Source: Conidiobolus incongruus B7586
Taxonomy: Eukaryota; Entomophthoromycota; Entomophthoromycetes; Entomophthorales; Conidiobolaceae
Length of the DNA: 40,870 nucleotides
Assembly (NCBI GenBank): GCA_000697335.1
Contig: JNEM01015561.1
Coordinates: forward strand, 1 to 40,870
Reading direction: 5' to 3'
A model generated the notes under the pieces. The model was given only the letters and a program-made list of their open reading frames with translations. It searched no databases and had not been told where the DNA came from. Both the position numbers and the translations under genes were made by a program. This document shows, one piece after another, positions 33,702 through 40,870 of this stretch; the stretch's first letter is position 1; each line of letters starts with the position of its first letter.

Positions 33702-36668
33702 GATTAAGTGTTAATTAAATTCAGTATGGTTTAGTAACAGAAAAGATTAAGGTATTTAAATAATATCCGAATATGGTATATTCTGAACAAATTCTACAAT
33801 ATTTTATTAAGGTTATTCACTCGAGTTTGGCAATTTACATTTCATTTAATTTAATTGGATGCTATGTGTTTAGAAATTTAGTCATGTCATATTTTTAATT
33901 TCCGATTTTTAAAACAAATTAACAGTTTTCAAAATCAAATTTTATACAAAATGAATAGAACTTATAATTTTAAACTATATATATTAATTTATATAAGTGT
34001 TTTCATCAAAATATTTTATTCAGATATATAATGGGAATTTGATCATGCTTAAAACCAGATATCAATCATCAAAAATCTTATTAGTATGAATAAATTCAAC
34101 CACAATCCTTCTAAAATCTAAATTTATAAACGGCTTATCGGGATAATACACTATCCAAATCTACCATTTATTGCTGAGTTAGTAATTTTACACCTGAAAG
34201 AAAATTATTCAAGATTTAAAAAGTTAATATTTGTCACCAGTCTTGAAATGATGAAAAGAATAAAGAATATATTGAAACACACCCTTTGTTTTAACTAGAG
34301 AGTCAAGACTCTCTAATATTTATTTCACAAGTATATTGTATATACTAAAGTTCAAACTTTGTTATATTAAAAAAAATGAAAAAATTGATATTTTAATAGA
34401 AGCTATCAAAAAGCAAATTAATAATAACTAAGTAAAACTTACAAAAGTATATTCAAAAGTCTAATATTTTATATTAGTCCATTAAAATTAATTAATCATA
34501 TTTTTTATATTCCTTTATACATGAAACAAAATATTGAGTAAGGGAATAAAATCCTTTTAATAAATTCCAAAAAAAAAATATAAATTATAATATTTGATTA
34601 TAATGATATATAGTCCTTTTGATTAATATCTTAAGGTAAAATAGTTAATAACAAATATTATATAGTTTTTAAATAATTTTCAAATGATGTTCCTAACACA
34701 AATTAAGGTATCAATCATTTTACATAATAATTATTAAATATGTACTTAATAAAAGTAAATGTTAAATACTATATCCAGTGTATTATTTAAATTGTCACCA
34801 TTATAATTACAATTTTTGTGACATATAAAGAAAATATTTGAAGGAAAGCAATTTTTAATTAATATATTTAATTTAAATGCTTAAAAAACTCATTTTTCAA
34901 TATCAAAAGTTTACCAAAAGTGTTGAAGAAACAGTTAATAATAAGGGAAAGTATCAATCCTATATTATTTAATCAATTTTTTAATATTCAAATTTTATTT
35001 TAGAAAATTCAGTAATATAATTTCAAATTAAAATTTTTTTTTCATATTATATATTAATCAAAAATTGCAGGTAATATAGCTGTTTCCAGCTTTTTGATAA
35101 TATAATAACATAACTGCACCTTTAGAAATTACTGTTATATACTAAATACAATTGAATTTTGGCCACCCCAATCCAAATGCTCAGGCTCGAGTATATTGAA
35201 TTATCAGTGAACTGAATTTAAGTTGATAGAATTATAAAATCCACACAATATAATTGATTAATTTATCATTTACTTGTGTAATTTACTGAATTTTGTCTAA
35301 ATAACATTAATATTTTATTGAATATAAGGAGTCGCCTATACATTGGATTTAAATATTTGTTACACTGTTTTTTATAACCTGATATAATAATCTTTACCTA
35401 CAATTATATAATGATATTAAAATAATTTGAATTTATGACATGATACTATACAAAATAATATTCGTTTTTAGTCAGTTTATTCAAAATATTTTCAAAATTA
35501 AAATATAGTATATTATTAATAAATAAATATTGGTGAAAATTTTTCACTAAAATATTTAGTTTTTTTATTGCATTTACTTTTTTTTAAATAAATATAAAAT
35601 TAAAGACTAAATTATGAAATAAGCATAAAACTCCAATATTGATTCAATATTCGAACTATGGATCAATGAATAGAATAATATAGCTTAACCATGTACTATT
35701 TAATAATATATTTGAATGTTGCATTATATTGAGTGAATCATATTATCTATATTGATGTTTAAAACTTTTAACACAGGTTATATATAATGAATTAATAACT
35801 AAAATTTTAAATAATTAAAAATATTCGCATCAAGTTGATTTGAGGATTGGAGTACTTAAAGTTTCAATAAATATTAACATTTTGTTATATTTTAATATTT
35901 TAATATTTTACTTCAATACTGTAATATCGTCATGTTTAATTCAATTTACTCAAAGGGATTGAATGTCATATAGTTAATATCATATTATATAATAAAAGTA
36001 GTTATAACAGACTTAAATGTATCATAATTATTATAAGTATTATAATTATTAAATAATTGGCATTTCAACAAATATTAAAATATTTATATGCTACAATTTA
36101 AGATGAATTTAAATATCAAAAATTAATTTAACCAACAAGTTGAATATTAAATAATATATGTTTCATTGAATTACCAAATTAATCATGTATTCTTTTACTC
36201 AATAAAGTGTAAAATATATTGATATTTTGAGGTTTTATTGGAATGGAAAATATAACCAATTTAATTTCAATAAATTTTTCAAAAATTCAATTTTAACAAC
36301 GAAACTTTAAAATATAATGTTATAAAGTAGTGGTTAAAATTATCAACTTGATCAAATGTACACTTTAATATATTTTCGATTTTATAAAAAATATGATATT
36401 ATTAAATAAGATCCAATATTGTGTACAAATATATAAGTAGAATATATCAATACACTTAAACGAAATTTTATTCATTAACTGAAATATGTGATGGTTTAGT
36501 ATAGTTAAATAAAGAGTTTCAAGCTATATATTATATTGGAGAAATATTTAATTTTCCAAGCCTGCAATGATATTATAGTTGTTATGTTTGGTAAAATATA
36601 GTGACAGTAATATAATGGCTTAAGAAAAGTTTGATAGTTTAATATATATGAACCATTTTTATTAAAAA
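33702..36668. other. Spacer between CYP-3 and CYP-2
   Basis: About 3 kb. The first 65 bp at the left (33702-33766) are the CYP-2 promoter, alignable with that of CYP-1. The rest is AT-rich with no coding or RNA gene seen. A perfect small inverted repeat lies at 34296-34315. Confidence 0.5.
34296..34315. repeat. Perfect 9-bp inverted repeat
   Basis: TAGAGAGTC, spacer AA, GACTCTCTA. It is perfect over nine base pairs, with half G/C-containing steps, in an AT-rich spacer. No gene end or known site is attached to it. Confidence 0.5.
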
Positions 36669-38323
36669 TCATTGTACTCTTTTAGAGATTTTGACATTCA
36701 ATTTCTCTTCTTTTGCTTTCATAACAAAATTATCATATGGAGTTAATATAGTGTCATCTGATATGGAACATTCAAAATTTCTTATGAAATTAGCCAAAGT
36801 AATATACAGCTCCAACATTGCTAAGTTCTTTCCAACACAACCTGTGGAACCCATGGCAAAAGTTAATAATTTCTTTTTCTTTTCTTCGCTATCAGGTTCT
36901 AACCATCTTTCAGGAATAAATGATTCGGAATTAGGCCAGTATTTTTCACTATGGTGATATGGATATGGTCCGGAACCTACGATAGTCTAAAAATTATTTA
37001 ATAATATTTTGGAATATTATATATATATATTACTTACTCCTTCTGGGAGAAAATATCCACATAGAGTCACACCTCCTTCAGGAACCATTCTCCAAAATGG
37101 ATTTGTTGGAGGGGATCTATGTCTCAAACCTTCATATATGACAGCAGTCAAATAGGGTAAATCTTTACATTGATCGAAAGTGATGGGAGAATTAATGTCA
37201 GGAAAGTTAGATACAAGCTCTTGTACCAATTTCTCATAAGTGACAGGATTCTTTAGAAGTAAATACGTTATCCAAATAAGAGCTGTAGAGGTGGTTTCCA
37301 TTCCAGCAAAAAGCAATATGGATGCTTCCTCAATAACCTCTTCTTTGGTAAATCGTTTATTCGTTTCAACATCTTGAGCATCGATCAAAATCTGAAGAAT
37401 ATCATTTCTTCTATGTCCATCCTTTCTCTCCTCAATACATGAGGTTACTAATTCAGTAATTTTTGGATGATATTTAGCCTCAAGGAATTTCAGTGAGGGT
37501 GACACGAATTTCAAGCCCCAAATTTCTGAAATATGTTTAGGAAGCTCATAAGCGGGAAACTCAGGAATTTTTAAACTGTTAAAACTTCTTCCAAGGACCA
37601 TATCTGAAATCACATCCAAAATTGCCTTGTGGTATAAGTTGTACATATCCACTTCTTTTACCCCTTGGTCAATTGCATCATTTATAGTCTCAATTAATGA
37701 ATTTACACAAAATGAAGCAATGGCAGGTTCCAATTTACTTAAATTACTCCAATTAAAAGCGGGTGCAATCATTCTTCTCTAAAAAATTTATTAAAAAATA
37801 TATTTAAAATTTTTTAATTAAATCATTTACTTTTATTGAATGAGCTTTTATTTCACTAAATAAAAATTACAATTACTTTATTTGTTAATATACTTTGAAA
37901 ATATAAATTACCCTGTTGAGAATACATTTTGAACAGATTCACAAAAGAACTCATAATGAGGAGCTTTAATAAATTTATAGTTACCATAAATCTGTTTTGT
38001 AGCCTCGGGATCGATGATAGAAATAAACCCGAATCCTAAAAATAAATAAATATAATTTATTAAATACTAAAAAGTATACCTGCATGAGTAATGGGACCAT
38101 ATGTTTCATGAAGCTGTTTGTACATTGGACTTTCTTGACCTGTTATAAGATTGCACAGAACTTTCAATCTCTGAAAAAGTTCATTAGATGGTCCCGGAAT
38201 ATCCTTCAAAGGGCCAACATGACGAGGATAGTAAATTTTGTAGTAATACCAATAGGCAAGGTAGCCTATAAATGCACTTGATCCAATAGATAGTATATTG
38301 GATGTTGTAAATAATTCCTGCAT
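36669..38323 (-). CDS. Cytochrome P450 CYP-3 with an altered heme-binding motif
   Basis: Exons 38323-38080, 38035-37912, 37855-37831, 37778-37038 and 36986-36669 give 483 residues; the microexon (25 nt), exon 2 (124 nt), exon 4 (741 nt) and exon 5 (318 nt) have the same lengths as in CYP-1. The N-terminal anchor (SIGSSAFIGYLAYWYYY), hinge (LKDIPGPSNELF), C-helix region (HSIKRRMIAPAFNW), AGMETT, EGLR and FIPERW are all present. The heme-ligand motif reads FAMGSTGCVG: the Cys is kept, but the Arg of FxxGxRxCxG is Thr. Relative to CYP-1 it is an older, clearly diverged paralogue. The reading frame is otherwise undamaged, so it is called a gene. Whether it has normal monooxygenase activity is open. 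Confidence 0.88.
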
Positions 38324-40870
38324 TTTATAAAATAAAAATTATTTCAATAATTTCTCAAATATTAATCTGAATGATTTATATTATATATCAACAAGACATG
38401 TATATAACGCTATTGAATAAATATTATTATTATTATTGACACAATTTATACTTAAACACTTAATCTCTTATATATTCTCAACTCAAGAGGTGTGTGAATA
38501 TTGGAAATCTTGATTTTCGCACATATATAAACTAGATATTAATCTAATCGTATGATATCATATTAGAAGCCTCCGTTTTCTTTGAATTTATTGATTTAAG
38601 TTTGTACAATATATCAATTTGTTTTAAATACTACCTTCATTATATTTTTATAATCCTTGTAAATTTATAATTTTTTTACTTTAAACTTGAACAATTTTCA
38701 TAATCTTTTTCATCAATTTTTATATTTGGAATATATTTTATGCATATGTATATATCAATCATTACATAGTTATATTTCACATTTCGCTAAAATACAACTT
38801 TCAATTGTATGAGCGATATTTAGTAGAATTTGATTTAACATATAATTTATATAAAATCAACCAAAATAAAAAACAGATTTAATATTTCAAATTGGATGAG
38901 AAAATTAGATCGAAAAGGTATTTTTCGGGATATTTTGCAAAGATCCTGATAAACTTGGCCATATTGTATGAGTAATATACAAAATATAATTTAATGAATA
39001 TTGAATCTAAGTTTTAAAAATATATTTATGAAGAAAAAGATTTTGTTAGGTTTAATTAAATAATATTTTGAAGTATTAATTATACATAATATATTTTGGA
39101 TAATTATCTGTATAATACTAATTGAAAAATGATAATTTTTTGGAATAAAGTTTATCAATTATTCACAAATCTTTATTAACAAAGACAAGATTATATTACT
39201 TTAATTTATTTTTCGACTAACCGTATTCAATAATTATTTACCCGCTGAATTATTGTTTCCTTAAAAACTATATCTGAATTTTATATTATGTTCGATTTTA
39301 AATGATTTTTATCAAAATTCTGATATTATTAAATATTTATCAAACAAGCTATTGTCTGATCTAATTACCTTTTATTCATAAAATATAAAACTCTGATATT
39401 AAAAAAATTTGAAAACTATTATAAATTGAACAAAAAAGTAATTTATATATATGTAACCTTAAATTTAATTTTATCTTTGTTGAATCTATTGAACTCTTGA
39501 TATCAAAAGTATTAAATCACAAAAAAATTTATCAATATGTCATATTATTATACTTTATGGTATTTGCATTATTTTGTTATTAATTATTCAGTTTTGTTTT
39601 GAAAATATATTTAAAAATTTTTGATATAGTCAATTAAAATTAGTGAAAATTATCTTGTATATAAATTATAATATTATTATAAAATCAAAAAAAGGAAATT
39701 TATTAATTTCTGATTTTTTAAACATTTTATTAGTTTTATTTAAAAAAACATATATAAAGTAAATAAGAAAATATATAGTTTTAAATTATATATATATATA
39801 ATATTTTTTAGATTAGATTAAATATATATATATATATATTATTAAATTATTTAATAAATAAGGTTCTTTTTTTCCTCTTAATTCTTATTATTTCTTATCT
39901 TTTATATTATTCTTAAAATTAAAACTATACTCTATTAACATTTAATATTTTAGTATTACCTAATATAAATCTTAATATATTAGTTACTCATCCCAATTTA
40001 AAGCTTAATTAAACTTTGTTTATAATTGCACACTATATCCTATATTATCTTATTATATTTTATACTATATTATTTTTATATTAAATTTTCTTATATATTA
40101 TATTAGTTCAATTACTATTATATTTATATATGAATAATATTAAAACCATTGAAATTTTATTAGCAAATTAATAATACTTATGTTAATTTTATTTATTGTT
40201 ATTTTAAATTTTATCTATAATTTATTTGATTTAAATTTAATACTATATATTATAATACTATTAAAAAAATATCTTTATTATACTTTAATAATAATAATAA
40301 TAACTTAATTATTCAGATCTAAGATTTTAATTTTTAAAAACCTATTACCGTTTAAAAAACCTTTATTAAACAATTTTTAGTTAAAAAAATATAACTCAAA
40401 AAGCTTAAATCTAATAAACTAGTTATTTCACTGTTATTAATATATTAAATCATTTTTTTAATATTTTTAAAAATAAATTAACTATTTATGATAGTTTGAA
40501 AAACTTTTATAATCTTAAAAATTATTTTAAAAATATAAAAAATTAATTTAATTTAATTTAATTTTAAAATGAAGATTTAAAAAATATCTTTAAATTAATT
40601 ATATTTTTTAGAAAAATCAACTTATATTTAATAGTTAGCTTATTATAGGCTTAATCTTAAAGAATTATTAGGGGGATAACCTATTATAAGAATATAAGCT
40701 TTTAAATAATTAGAAAAAACTTTTAAAAAAAATATTACTTAAAAAATTAAGTTTAATTAATAAGAGAAAAGCTTTCTTAACTTAAATAAAGAATTTTTAC
40801 AAAGTAATTAATCAAGAAATTTAATTAGATATATTTAAATATATTAAATATATTAAATATCATTAAAAAA
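38324..40870. other. AT-rich right flank
   Basis: About 2.5 kb without genes. The first 100 bp are the CYP-3 promoter. From about 39780 on the DNA becomes extremely AT-rich with short (AT)n runs, and the steps CA and TG look scarce while CT and TA are common (see findings). I see no open frame or RNA gene. Confidence 0.5.
38377..38388 (-). promoter_or_regulatory. TATA-like element of CYP-3
   Basis: On the minus strand TATATAATATAA lies 54-65 bp before the ATG, at the same distance as the TATA box of CYP-1. In such AT-rich DNA the position is the main support. Confidence 0.35.

Noticed and set aside
1-40870. P450 cluster as part of a secondary-metabolite gene cluster
   Set aside because: No backbone enzyme (PKS, NRPS, terpene synthase), transporter or cluster regulator is seen near the P450s; neighbours on the left are housekeeping genes.

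Overview
The window is very AT-rich eukaryotic DNA, clearly fungal and probably from an early-diverging (zygomycete-grade) fungus. An Entomophthoromycotina/Conidiobolus-like genome is my best guess, but this is an inference from composition and gene style, not a proof. The supports are: introns of 44-72 nt with GT..AG ends; a cell-wall GH16 enzyme with a CBM18 chitin-binding module and a GPI signal; a Mlx-type bHLH-zipper factor; fungal-type membrane P450s; and long AT-rich spacers.

Left part (1-15 kb) is ordinary gene territory. It starts with the right end of a Tc1-like DNA transposon (1-439). Then follow RQC2/NEMF, the CAT-tailing factor of ribosome quality control (minus, 1687-5206, six exons); a small secreted Pro/Tyr-rich protein (plus, 6920-7270); a single-exon class B bHLH-zipper factor (plus, 8648-9406); OST1/ribophorin I of the oligosaccharyltransferase (plus, 10545-12077, three exons); and a Crh-type chitin-glucan transglycosylase (minus, 13812-14852). 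These look like unlinked housekeeping and wall genes, not a pathway.

Right part (18-38.5 kb) is a cytochrome P450 cluster of five related copies: pseudogene A (minus, about 18.3-19.5 kb), CYP-1 (plus, 24762-26444), pseudogene B (plus, about 28.1-29.5 kb), CYP-2 (minus, 32019-33701) and CYP-3 (minus, 36669-38323). The three intact genes share one five-exon structure with a 25-nt microexon, and its remnant is visible in both pseudogenes. CYP-1 and CYP-2 are almost identical, introns included, but their promoters and last codons differ. The two pseudogenes show the same pattern of a near-identical core with diverged ends. The order and orientation (A-, 1+, B+, 2-) do not fit one simple duplication, so gene conversion between inverted paralogues is the most economical reading. 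CYP-3 is otherwise intact but has Thr in place of the conserved Arg of the heme-ligand motif.

The remaining DNA is long AT-rich spacer with a few less AT-rich islands: one at 31529-31860 that may be a solo LTR, an unidentified one at 17.24-17.57 kb, and a hairpin-bearing one at 19.64-20.05 kb. The last kilobase is extremely AT-rich and looks poor in CpA/TpG, as repeat-directed C-to-T mutation would leave it. I found no rRNA, convincing tRNA or CRISPR array. All sequence comparisons were made by eye.
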